22,872 bases of DNA, taken from the NCBI GenBank assembly GCA_016206875.1, contig JACQQR010000035.1:1-22872 (forward strand), given 5' to 3'. Numbering within the stretch: position 1 is the stretch's first letter; every line of letters starts with the position of its first letter. Under the pieces are notes generated by a model, which was not told where the DNA came from, did not search any database, and worked only from the letters and a program-made list of their open reading frames with translations. The translations under genes were made by a program, and so were the position numbers. The stretch is from Candidatus Omnitrophota bacterium (GTDB lineage Bacteria; Omnitrophota; Omnitrophia; Omnitrophales; JACROU01). Shown here piece after piece: positions 6,446-14,462 of the stretch.

Positions 6446-7525
6446 ATGGCCACGGCTAAATATCGTGTGGCAGTTACGGGTTTGAATGCGGCAGAGAATC
6501 CATGTCCCGGCATTGGAGTGATACGAAGCCTGAGGCAGGCCTTTGGAAAAAAAATTCACATTATTGGTTTAACCTACGAATTGTTGGATAGCGCGGCCTA
6601 TTTAGAGAGTCTGGTGGATGAAGTTTATTCCATGCCCTTTCCCACAGATGATGAGGATAAATATTTACTGCGCATGCGGGAGATTGTGAAGAAAACCAAA
6701 ATCCATGTCCTCATTCCCAATCTGGACTTTGAAATTCCCGTTCTTTCTAATCTAGAAACCGATTTAAGAGGTATGGGAATCCGGCTTTTGCTTCCATCCG
6801 AGGCAACTCTGGATTTATGCAAAAAGGAAAAACTGTCCAGAATAGGAGAGCTGGCTGAAGTATACGTTCCTTTCACCATCGTGCTAAGAGACCGCAGAGA
6901 AGTAGTCGCGAGCGCGGCTTATTTTACCTATCCTTTCATTATTAAAGCGGCAACGGGCGAGGCCTGCCTGGTTTACACATTGGAAGAGGCGATTGTTTTT
7001 GCCAATCGTCTTGCTTCTCATTGGGGATGGCCGCTGATTATGCAGCAATATATCCGGGGAGATGAGTTTTGCGTGGCCGCTTTGGCTAATTCTCATCACG
7101 ATTTGCTGGGGGCTGTTTGCATGAAAAAAATATTGAAGTCGAAAAACGGAACGGCCTGGATCGGCAATACCATCAAAGAAGACGCCCTGATTAAAATTAC
7201 AAAAAAAATGGTCAAAAAGGCTAAGTGGAAAGGTCCCCTGGAAGTGGAGTTTATTAAAGATCAGGATTATCGCCGCTATTTTCTCATCGAGATCAATCCG
7301 CGCTTTCCCACCTGGATTGAACTGGTGGCTCAAGCCGGATGCAATCTGCCTATGGCTCTGGTGAAAACGGCTTTATCTGGAAAAGTAAAACCCTTTACGG
7401 ATTATCAAAGTGGAATACTTTTCGCCAGAAGCTGTATGGATATTACGTGTGATGTAGCACGATTAGGTCAATTGGCTGTTAAGGAGGAGATTATTTATTA
7501 TGAACAAGAACAATCGCAGCACTAA
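6446..7525 (+). CDS. ATP-grasp carboxylate-amine ligase, copy 2
   Basis: A 359-residue homologue of the preceding ligase. It shares the opening VTGLNAAENPCPGIGVIRSL, the DEVYxxPxP element, the phosphate-lysine strand YPFIIKA (162-168), the hinge IMQQYIRGDEFCVAAL, GPLEVEFI and a metal-binding EINPRFPTW (282-290). The catalytic ligands E282, N284 and R286 are present, so it should be active. Compared with copy 1, the loop after the phosphate lysine differs (AATGEACLVY versus GSIIDTAKVE), which argues for different substrates after gene duplication. Its last 26 nt overlap the decarboxylase gene, whose ribosome binding site (AAGGAGGAG, 7481-7489) lies inside this coding sequence. Confidence 0.88.
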   Translation: MATAKYRVAVTGLNAAENPCPGIGVIRSLRQAFGKKIHIIGLTYELLDSAAYLESLVDEVYSMPFPTDDEDKYLLRMREIVKKTKIHVLIPNLDFEIPVLSNLETDLRGMGIRLLLPSEATLDLCKKEKLSRIGELAEVYVPFTIVLRDRREVVASAAYFTYPFIIKAATGEACLVYTLEEAIVFANRLASHWGWPLIMQQYIRGDEFCVAALANSHHDLLGAVCMKKILKSKNGTAWIGNTIKEDALIKITKKMVKKAKWKGPLEVEFIKDQDYRRYFLIEINPRFPTWIELVAQAGCNLPMALVKTALSGKVKPFTDYQSGILFARSCMDITCDVARLGQLAVKEEIIYYEQEQSQH

Positions 7526-9014
7526 TATTGAAGAATCATTATTGCCGTTATCCTTGGCGAATGGTCAAAGTGGTAAAAATAGTATTAGAAAGAATGGCCA
7601 ATCGGCAAAGAAAAATGGTCAACCCGCCGCCGTAAACCGGATCTTAGAACATAAAAAGGACACGGCCCAGCGTCTCACTTATGAGAAGCCCTTAATTACC
7701 ATGCATTCCCTGGGGGCCACCAATAAATATACGGGCAGGGCCTTCAGTTCAAGCACATGCCAAGAGATTGACGGCGTGAATGTGCCCCGTTTGTTGAGCA
7801 AATTCGGCTCGCCTTTATATGTGGTTTCCGAGCAAAATTTGAGAAACAAATACCGTGAATTTATTCAGGCTTTGCGGGGATTGTATCCCGACTCTTATAT
7901 TGCCTATTCCTACAAAACAAATTATCTGTCCGGCATTTGCAGTATTTTCCATCAAGAAGGCGCCTGGGCCGAGGTGGTTTCCGGCCTGGAATACGGCATG
8001 GCTTTGGAAATGGGAGTGGATCCATCCAAAATTGTGTTTAATGGAACGCATAAAGCATCTGAAGATTTGATAGCAGCCATTAAAGGAAACTCCATGATTC
8101 ACATTGATTCCTTTAATGAGATTTATCAGCTCGAAAGCCTCTCCGTCTCAAAAACAAAGCCGGCCAATGTGGGTGTGCGTGTCAATATGAACGTGAGTTA
8201 CCCGCCTTGGAATAAATTTGGGTTCAATCTGGAAAGTGGCCAGGCCTTCGAGGCATGCCGCCGAGTAGCCTCGTCGGGTTCTCTCAGACTCAACGGCTTG
8301 CATTGTCATCTTGGAACCTATGTGGCTGACAGCGGGGCCTATTACCAAGGCATCATGCGATTGATTGACTTTGCTCTTAAGCTGGAACGGGATTTAAAAG
8401 TGCAAATCGAATATCTCGATATGGGAGGCGGTTATGCCTCGGCCAATACACTGCACTCTCAATTTTTGAGCGGCGCGGCGATTGTGCCCACTTTAGAGCA
8501 ATATGCGCATGCCTTGTGCCAGCCGCTTAGAAAGCGCGCAGGGGAGTTCAAAAGAAAACCCCGGTTAATTTTGGAACCAGGCCGGGGTTTGGTGGACGAA
8601 GCAATTTCTTTGGTGACCACGGTTGTGGCTACCAAACGTTTTGAAGACGGAAGAAAAGCGATTATTGTAGACGCCGGAGTCAATATCTTGCCTACGGCCT
8701 ATTGGTTCAAGCATGAAATCGCTTCCACCCAAGATGTCGGTTCCAACTTGGAAACGGTGAATATCTACGGGCCTTTGTGCATGCAAATTGATGTGCTTCG
8801 CACAGAAGTCAGGCTTCCTCCTTTCCAAAAAGGCCATATCCTGGTGATTAAAAATGTGGGGGCCTACAACATGAGCCAGTCCATGCAGTTTATTTACGCA
8901 CGGCCGGCCGTGGTAGTGATTCATGACGGCAAAGCAGAATATTTGCGCCTTCCCGAAAGTCCCAAGGATTTCAGACGCCTGGATGTGATGCCGGCTCACC
9001 TAGAGGTCAAGTGA
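7500..9014 (+). CDS. PLP-dependent fold-III decarboxylase (DapDC/ornithine-type) with N-terminal extension
   Basis: A 504-residue enzyme of the alanine-racemase-fold decarboxylases that act on diaminopimelate, ornithine, arginine or carboxynorspermidine. The PLP lysine is in AYSYKTNYL (K139). Other landmarks are HCHLGTY (268-274), MGGGYAS (308-314), the phosphate-binding EPGRG (359-363), YGPLCMQIDVL (423-433, in place of the usual CESGD) and VGAYNMSQS (453-461). The catalytic domain begins near residue 88 (EIDGVNVPRLLSKFGSPLYVV). The first about 85 residues are extra: a polar tract with three NGQ repeats (21-42), then a compact motif YEKPLITMHSLG...NKYTGRAF (61-82). The start is set by AAGGAGGAG 10 nt upstream. 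It is likely an amino-acid or peptide-linked amino-acid decarboxylase; the exact substrate is unknown. The altered CESGD motif argues against plain lysine synthesis. Confidence 0.88.
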   Translation: MNKNNRSTNIEESLLPLSLANGQSGKNSIRKNGQSAKKNGQPAAVNRILEHKKDTAQRLTYEKPLITMHSLGATNKYTGRAFSSSTCQEIDGVNVPRLLSKFGSPLYVVSEQNLRNKYREFIQALRGLYPDSYIAYSYKTNYLSGICSIFHQEGAWAEVVSGLEYGMALEMGVDPSKIVFNGTHKASEDLIAAIKGNSMIHIDSFNEIYQLESLSVSKTKPANVGVRVNMNVSYPPWNKFGFNLESGQAFEACRRVASSGSLRLNGLHCHLGTYVADSGAYYQGIMRLIDFALKLERDLKVQIEYLDMGGGYASANTLHSQFLSGAAIVPTLEQYAHALCQPLRKRAGEFKRKPRLILEPGRGLVDEAISLVTTVVATKRFEDGRKAIIVDAGVNILPTAYWFKHEIASTQDVGSNLETVNIYGPLCMQIDVLRTEVRLPPFQKGHILVIKNVGAYNMSQSMQFIYARPAVVVIHDGKAEYLRLPESPKDFRRLDVMPAHLEVK

Positions 9015-10139
9015 GTGAATGATGGTTTGCTCAGTACGTGGAATTATTTTGCTTGGAAAAATCAAGCAGCCGGTGTCATCGATAGTTTACTGAAAGGATA
9101 CAGCCAGGTTCTCTTGTGTCTGAATCCCATCACAGGCGTTCTGACAGCCGCAGCCATTTTCCTGATCTCGGCGGATATTGGCTGGTTGACTCTGGCAGGT
9201 CTAGTAGCTTCTACCTGGACAGCCGCTCTTCTTGGGGCAAGAAAGCTTCATATTCAAGCCGGCGTGTACGGTTTTAACGGGGTAGTGCTGGCCCTGGCCT
9301 GGCCATGGTTTTTTAAGTTAACCCCGGGCTCTATTGCGTTTTTAATCCTCGCCTCGTCTTTTTCCTCCGTTCTCATGAAGTGGTTTTCGGATATGAGCTC
9401 AAAAACCAGAGCGCATGTCCCTATTTTTAGTATGCCGGCAGTTTTAATAATTTGGGTGCTGTTGGCGGTGGCGAATTTTTTTTTCACCAGCCCCGCTTTT
9501 CTGGGACCCGATCCCATCATGGGAAATTATGTCCGCGCTTTTTTCGGCCGTTTTTCCGCATTCAAAGTAGTGGGTGGTGTGGAGATATTTTTTTTAGTGT
9601 TCTATCCTCATCTTTTGGTTATGACGCTACTGGCCTTGGGTATTCTGTATCATTCCAGAATTTCTGCAGGAATAGCTTTTCTTTCCTTCCTGACGAGCCT
9701 GGGGATCCTATTAATTCTTGGAGGCGCATCCGAGATTGTCAGAATAGACTTTTATCTTTTTAATGCGGTGCCTTGCGCGATTGCGCTAGGGGGAGTTTTT
9801 TTCGTGTTCAATAGAAGAGTGCTGCTATTAACGCTTGCTGGGTGCGTGTGTGTGAATGTTTTGGTATTTATTGGGTTTCATTATTCTCCTTTTCCCTTTT
9901 TTGTGGCTCCTTTTAATTTCGTTACCATTCTTTTAATTGGGTGGATGAAATGGGCCGGCGGATTTTGGAGAAAGCATGGATTCTATGCTGTGCCGATGGA
10001 ATTCATTTCTTCGCCAGAAAATGGCCTTTTGTGGCAAAAGGGGGAACGTTATGCCCAGCGCTACTGGAATGATCTTCTGCCCGCAGTGAAACTAGAAAAA
10101 GAGAACGCGGAAAATATTCCTAAGGAGCCTTCAAGATGA
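9015..10139 (+). CDS. Urea transporter (UT/SLC14) family membrane protein
   Basis: A 374-residue inner-membrane protein with about ten hydrophobic segments in two homologous halves, as in urea channels. The first half holds LLCLNPITGVLTAAAIFLI and the family loop QAGVYGFNGVVLALA (residues about 77-93). The second half holds the matching DFYLFNAVPCAIALGGVFFVF and later PFNFVTILLIGWMKW. UT proteins are trimeric channels for urea and small amides. A urea-like or amide product or substrate of the operon is possible. The GTG start at 9015 follows directly on the decarboxylase stop, with AGAGG (9002-9006) upstream. The last 4 nt overlap the sirtuin gene. The C-terminal about 40 residues are polar and cytoplasmic. 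Confidence 0.8.
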   Translation: MNDGLLSTWNYFAWKNQAAGVIDSLLKGYSQVLLCLNPITGVLTAAAIFLISADIGWLTLAGLVASTWTAALLGARKLHIQAGVYGFNGVVLALAWPWFFKLTPGSIAFLILASSFSSVLMKWFSDMSSKTRAHVPIFSMPAVLIIWVLLAVANFFFTSPAFLGPDPIMGNYVRAFFGRFSAFKVVGGVEIFFLVFYPHLLVMTLLALGILYHSRISAGIAFLSFLTSLGILLILGGASEIVRIDFYLFNAVPCAIALGGVFFVFNRRVLLLTLAGCVCVNVLVFIGFHYSPFPFFVAPFNFVTILLIGWMKWAGGFWRKHGFYAVPMEFISSPENGLLWQKGERYAQRYWNDLLPAVKLEKENAENIPKEPSR

Positions 10140-10915
10140 CACAGTTTGAAGAAGCAGCCCGGATGATTCTTGCCTCCAGCCGGATCATAGGATTTACGGG
10201 AGCCGGGGCTTCCACCGATTCGGGTGTTCCCGATTACCGCGGAATTGGCCAGCAGTATTGGACCAAATATAATATGCAGGACCTTACGTTCCAGCGTTTT
10301 TTAGCCAATGAGTCTTCGCGAAAAGAATACTGGAGGATGGAGCAGGAATTTTATGAGCTGGTTTTGAGTGTGGCGCCGAATGACGTGCATTATGTTTTGG
10401 CCGATTTGGAGCGCAGGGGAAAACTTCTGGGTGTCATCACGCAGAATGTGGACGGGCTGCATCAAAAGGGGGGTGTTTCCAAAGAAAAAGTGATAGAAAT
10501 TCATGGCACTATTTTTACGGTAAGCTGCTTTCAGTGTTTTAAAAAATATTCCCGCCAGGAAATTTATGAACGAATTAAAAGCGGGATTGAAGTTCCCTTG
10601 TGCAGTTTCTGCCACGGGCTTTTGAAATCCGACACCATTTCATTCGGCCAGCCGCTCATTCAGGAAGTTTCCGCCCGCTCGTTAGCGCTCACGCTTCAAA
10701 GTGACCTTTTTTTAGTTGTCGGCTCCTCTCTTTTGGTTCAGCCCGCAGCCTATTTGGTGGCCAAGGCGAAAGAGGCGGGCGCTCGAGTGATCATTATTAA
10801 TTTCGGTGCCACGCCGTATGACTACTGTGCGGATCTTTTAATTTACGATAACGCCACGCAGGCCATGGCTAAAATTTTATATCAACTCGAAATTCTTTCG
10901 CAACAACCTCAATGA
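10136..10915 (+). CDS. Sirtuin (Sir2-family NAD-dependent protein deacylase)
   Basis: A 259-residue sirtuin that removes acyl groups from lysine using NAD. Motifs in order: GFTGAGASTDSGVPDYRG (19-36, NAD binding), ITQNVDGLHQKGG (101-113), EIHG with the catalytic His at 123, a zinc site of C131/C134/C156/C159, SFGQPL (169-174), VVGSSLLVQPAA and IIINFGATPYD. The length and all key residues fit active bacterial CobB-like enzymes. It overlaps both neighbours by ATGA (10136-10139 and 10912-10915), so it belongs to the c-di-GMP-controlled operon. Its target might be an operon enzyme, but nothing in the sequence shows this. Confidence 0.93.
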   Translation: MTQFEEAARMILASSRIIGFTGAGASTDSGVPDYRGIGQQYWTKYNMQDLTFQRFLANESSRKEYWRMEQEFYELVLSVAPNDVHYVLADLERRGKLLGVITQNVDGLHQKGGVSKEKVIEIHGTIFTVSCFQCFKKYSRQEIYERIKSGIEVPLCSFCHGLLKSDTISFGQPLIQEVSARSLALTLQSDLFLVVGSSLLVQPAAYLVAKAKEAGARVIIINFGATPYDYCADLLIYDNATQAMAKILYQLEILSQQPQ

Positions 10916-11862
10916 AATACAATAGAGTTGGACAAACTAACTTAAAGGTCTCGGTTCTTGGTTTGGGAACGTGGGTTTTTGGCGGAGATGTTTGGGGAGG
11001 CTCAAGTCCCAAGGAAGCCGAAGAAGCTATCCGGTGCGGCTTGGACGGCGGAATCAACTTTATTGATACGGCCCCGATTTATGGAGACGGCCTGGCCGAG
11101 GAAATTGTTGGAAGAGCAATTAAAAAAGCCCAAAGGCACAAAATTGTTTTGGCGACCAAATGCGGAATAGCAAAGCGCAATGGAATCATCAAGATCGATT
11201 TGAGTCCGGGCGCAATCCGCAGGGAAGCAGAGGATTCGCTCAAACGGCTTGGGGTGGAGCAAATCGATTTGTATCAATGTCATTGGCCCGATCCGAACAC
11301 ACCGATTGAAATAACTTTGGAAGCCATGAACACACTTCAAGAAGAAGGCAAAATCCGGTATATCGGCGTGTCGAATTTCGACAGGGATTCAATCGAAAAA
11401 GCCCTGGACTTTGCTCCCATTGTTTCTGTCCAATGCCAGTATTCGCTTCTGGAGCGCCGTGCAGAAGAGAACATTCTTCCTTGCGCAAAAGGTAGAGCAC
11501 TTGGATTTTTTGCTTACGGGCCATTGGGCGGCGGGATTCTCTCCGGCAAATATGTGCAAGCCAAGAAATTCTCCCACGAAGATGCTCGGCATTTTTTCTA
11601 TAAATTCTATGAGGGGGAAGCATTTAAACGTGCTCAGAAAGTAATAGAAAAAGTAAAATCGTTGGGGTATCCGCCTAATGAAACCGCTTTAAACTGGGTG
11701 AGACTTCAGCCGGGAGTCACCAGCGTTCTGGTAGGCTCCCGCAACAAGGAACAAATGCGCTCCAACCTTCACGCCTTACAATCCACTTTATCTGGCAAAG
11801 AATTGTTGGAACTGAATTCGTTATCAGTTCATCTGAAAACGTTTGGTGGGATAAAGAGTTAG
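10912..11862 (+). CDS. Aldo/keto reductase
   Basis: A 316-residue NAD(P)H-dependent oxidoreductase with the aldo/keto reductase barrel. The catalytic tetrad is visible: D52 and Y57 in NFIDTAPIYGDG, K83 in ATKCG, and H124 in YQCHWPD. IRYIGVSNFD and the C-terminal TSVLVGSRNKEQM are family signatures for cofactor binding. It would reduce a carbonyl or oxidise an alcohol; the substrate is unknown. It is the last gene of the riboswitch operon, coupled by a 4-nt overlap to the sirtuin. Its stop codon overlaps that of the convergent TPR lipoprotein gene (11859-11862), so there is no room for a terminator between them. Confidence 0.93.
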   Translation: MKYNRVGQTNLKVSVLGLGTWVFGGDVWGGSSPKEAEEAIRCGLDGGINFIDTAPIYGDGLAEEIVGRAIKKAQRHKIVLATKCGIAKRNGIIKIDLSPGAIRREAEDSLKRLGVEQIDLYQCHWPDPNTPIEITLEAMNTLQEEGKIRYIGVSNFDRDSIEKALDFAPIVSVQCQYSLLERRAEENILPCAKGRALGFFAYGPLGGGILSGKYVQAKKFSHEDARHFFYKFYEGEAFKRAQKVIEKVKSLGYPPNETALNWVRLQPGVTSVLVGSRNKEQMRSNLHALQSTLSGKELLELNSLSVHLKTFGGIKS

Positions 11863-12776
11863 CCGATTAATCGGGCGCGTCCGGCCAGTGCGCTTTGATA
11901 CTCCGGATCGAGGGTGAGGGCCTTATCAAACATGTCTTGGGCTTGCGCTTCGTATTTTTTCTTGGCGAAGCCTTCGTGGCATTCTTCGGCTAAATAAACG
12001 CAAGACCAGGCAGCTTTATCATAAATTTCTGCAGTTTTGGCATATCGCAAAGCGCGTTTGTATTGCTTCATGGCTTCTTTATATTTTTTGAGTTGAAACA
12101 GGCTGTCTCCCCATTTCAAACGGGCATCATTCCAATCGGGGCGCCAGAGACATGCGATTTTGAAATGAAGCGCCGCTTTTTCATAGTTTTCACGGCCAAA
12201 ATTCAAATATCCAAGTCCCCGGTGAGCCTCGGGTTCTGTTTTAATGGTACCAGGCTCTTGATAGCGTGCGCCTTTTCTAAGAGAGTTCTCAAAAAAACGC
12301 TCCGCATTTTCTATTTCACCTTTCCTGAGACTGGCCCAGCCCAAGCCGGCATAGGCATCTGCTGAATTCTTATCCACGTCTAGGGCTTGCGCGAAATATT
12401 GCATCGCTTGATCGTAATCTAGCTGCTTAAAATATATCCATCCCCGTCCTGTATATGCATCGACCACTTTAGGGTGCGCTTCGGCCAGTTTTTCAAACGT
12501 GGCAATAGCTTGGTCGTATTGATTTAAATTGAAATAAGCCCATCCGGCTTGAATCAGCACAGCTTCATTGTTCGGAGATTTCTCAAGGGACTTCTCAAAA
12601 TATTCCAGGGCTTTTGCGTGCTCCCCTTTGGAAGAATAATAACTGGCCAAGGCGGCCTCGTTCTTTGCCACAAGACTGTTGCAGCCACAGAACGTGCAGG
12701 CCAAAAACACCAGGCCGGCAAGATGGATAGCATTCAAACGATTATGCATATTTTTCAACGTCCGATTCATTTTCAT
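11859..12776 (-). CDS. TPR-repeat lipoprotein (AlgK-like role suspected)
   Basis: A 305-residue protein with a lipoprotein-type signal (AIHLAGLVFLACTFCGC, likely lipidated Cys32, although position -3 is Phe). About seven TPR units follow, with the same G-W-x-Y-F-x-x-x-x-Y-x-x-A signature as the 831-residue protein encoded 7 kb away. It lies 51 nt downstream of the outer-membrane barrel gene on the same strand. A barrel plus a TPR lipoprotein is the arrangement of the alginate AlgE/AlgK pair, where the lipoprotein is a periplasmic scaffold assisting the barrel; applying that role here is inference. It is shorter than AlgK. Start choice lies between the ATGs at 12776 and 12770; GAGGAAGAGGGG upstream supports either, and this site can be hidden in a hairpin. 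Confidence 0.85.
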   Translation of the reverse strand: MKMNRTLKNMHNRLNAIHLAGLVFLACTFCGCNSLVAKNEAALASYYSSKGEHAKALEYFEKSLEKSPNNEAVLIQAGWAYFNLNQYDQAIATFEKLAEAHPKVVDAYTGRGWIYFKQLDYDQAMQYFAQALDVDKNSADAYAGLGWASLRKGEIENAERFFENSLRKGARYQEPGTIKTEPEAHRGLGYLNFGRENYEKAALHFKIACLWRPDWNDARLKWGDSLFQLKKYKEAMKQYKRALRYAKTAEIYDKAAWSCVYLAEECHEGFAKKKYEAQAQDMFDKALTLDPEYQSALAGRARLIG

Positions 12777-12817
12777 TTTTTCCCCTCTTCCTCACTTTGC
12801 CGGAAAGAGGGAAAAAA
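12776..12817 (-). promoter_or_regulatory. Hairpin covering the ribosome binding site of the TPR lipoprotein gene
   Basis: On the minus strand TTTTTTCCCTCTTTCC (12817-12802) can pair with GGAAGAGGGGAAAAAA (12791-12776), with one bulge on each side and a ten-base loop. The 3' arm contains the purine-rich ribosome binding site and reaches the start codon. Neither strand has a U-run after the stem, so this is not a normal terminator. It may uncouple or modulate expression relative to the barrel gene. Confidence 0.5.
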
Positions 12818-12827
12818 TCGATGAAAT

Positions 12828-14462
12828 TTAAAAAGTGATATCGATGGCCATTTCTACCTGATAGGCCATATCCGCTTTTCCGTCACGGCGGGGAGTGGGA
12901 GCAAAAATATTGTTTTGCGCCGTATCGCCTCTTTTTTCTCTGTAATAGCCGCCCGGGAAAAACCAGCCGCCCAACAAACTTAATTTAACGCGTTTGGTGA
13001 GCTGATAACTGACAAAATAATCAATTTCATTGCCAAGGTCTTTTGAAAATTTGGTGGGGAGTCTTAAAGAATTGAGACCAAAACCGGGCTCTCGAGCCTG
13101 CAAATACCAATAGTCGATGCCTACGTACACCTTATCAATAGGGGTGAAGTCAAAACCAGTGCTGTACGCATTTAAATTCTCAAAAATATAGGGATCCAAG
13201 AAAGTACCGGGACGTTGGAGACCAAAATTGACCGCATAACCTCCAGCCATAGCCACATAAGGTCCCCATTGTTTTTGATAATGGGTGTCCGTTAAATTCG
13301 TGTTCGTAGGTGAAAAAACACTGAAGGCGCGATTTCTGTCGCCTGGGAGGCTCAAGGTGTTCCAATTGGTGGAATTGATCGCATCGTTACCGGAAGCTAC
13401 AAACCATTTGAATTTGGGTTTGAATGAGCCCAGATCCAAACTCACATCAGAGGCATAGAAATAACCCTCGTTGACAATACTGTTAAAAATTGCCTGGTCG
13501 CTGGAACGAGCCGCGCCCAAGCTCCAAGCGTTCTCGAAGCCAAAAGTCAATCTCCACAATTTATAGTTGAGATAAATCCCCGGTTGGATTAAGGAATAGC
13601 GATCCGTGCGTTCGGTAAACTGACTGACTTGTTTGGTTCGCGGGGTCACGTCTTGCAGCCACCCGATATAGGGCTGTAGTTTTTGTTCCAGATTTTTACC
13701 GAATTTGATTGTGGCATCGGCCGCTTGAAAGTAGGCGAGTGTTCCGTTGTACCGTGCAACCTTGTCTTGATTAATGACCTTTCCCAGGTGAATCCGATTA
13801 TTGAGATCCTCGGCTTCCCAATGAAGATTCCAGTCTATTTGTTCGCCTTTTCTTGCCAGGGTGGCTCCATAATTTTCATACTTTCCACCCATCGCAATCC
13901 GGTTGCCCACCTCTCTTCCGTAGGCGAAAAGTCCCACCTTCAGTATTAGATCCCGGCTTGGAGTCAGAGGAATTTCTCCCCAAAAATTTCTAACTCGGGG
14001 AAATATATCCGTGCCATTGTACCAGCCATATCTTCCAAAAATAGTGTTAATCGATTGATTGCCCCAAAGGGGAGCGTCATAATCAGCCCGGCCTCTTCTT
14101 TCAATAAAACTGTGCAGCTCGAAGCCGGAAATATGCCTAATATCCACAGTAAAGTCGTACACATAACCCAAATATACGTCTTGGTCGCTGTGTTTGTGGC
14201 GGTCTAAATCGACAGTATTTCCCACCACATTGATAGAAACGCGCTCGTGAGTACCCAGATGAAGATTCCAGTCACTCACCTTTTTTAGATATTTCTCGTA
14301 CGAAGTGTCACTAGAAGGAGATGTTGGAGCGATGGTAACTGAAGGAGCACCTAAAGAAACCGGAGCATCAGAGGTCTGGCTTTGGGCGAAGCCATCATGA
14401 AGCAAAAAGCCCATGGGCAGAACCAGCAAAACGGAAAAAAATCCGGCCCATCTCAAAAACAT
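12828..14462 (-). CDS. Outer-membrane beta-barrel protein, alginate-export (AlgE)-like
   Basis: A 544-residue protein with a signal peptide (FFSVLLVLPMGFLLHDGFAQ, cleavage near 26). A proline/serine-rich linker follows, then a long series of alternating hydrophobic/aromatic strands ending in the terminal phenylalanine (AIDITF) expected by the barrel assembly machinery. The C-terminal LGNEIDYFVSYQLTKRVKLS followed by GGWFFPGGYYRE resembles the alginate-export domain pattern (G-x-E-I-D-x-x-x-x-Y then F-F-P-G-x-Y). AlgE itself is about 490 residues, so the size is close. It would pass a negatively charged or other polysaccharide across the outer membrane. The TPR lipoprotein gene follows after 51 nt. 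Family assignment is by eye and moderate; outer-membrane barrel is safe. Confidence 0.75.
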   Translation of the reverse strand: MFLRWAGFFSVLLVLPMGFLLHDGFAQSQTSDAPVSLGAPSVTIAPTSPSSDTSYEKYLKKVSDWNLHLGTHERVSINVVGNTVDLDRHKHSDQDVYLGYVYDFTVDIRHISGFELHSFIERRGRADYDAPLWGNQSINTIFGRYGWYNGTDIFPRVRNFWGEIPLTPSRDLILKVGLFAYGREVGNRIAMGGKYENYGATLARKGEQIDWNLHWEAEDLNNRIHLGKVINQDKVARYNGTLAYFQAADATIKFGKNLEQKLQPYIGWLQDVTPRTKQVSQFTERTDRYSLIQPGIYLNYKLWRLTFGFENAWSLGAARSSDQAIFNSIVNEGYFYASDVSLDLGSFKPKFKWFVASGNDAINSTNWNTLSLPGDRNRAFSVFSPTNTNLTDTHYQKQWGPYVAMAGGYAVNFGLQRPGTFLDPYIFENLNAYSTGFDFTPIDKVYVGIDYWYLQAREPGFGLNSLRLPTKFSKDLGNEIDYFVSYQLTKRVKLSLLGGWFFPGGYYREKRGDTAQNNIFAPTPRRDGKADMAYQVEMAIDITF

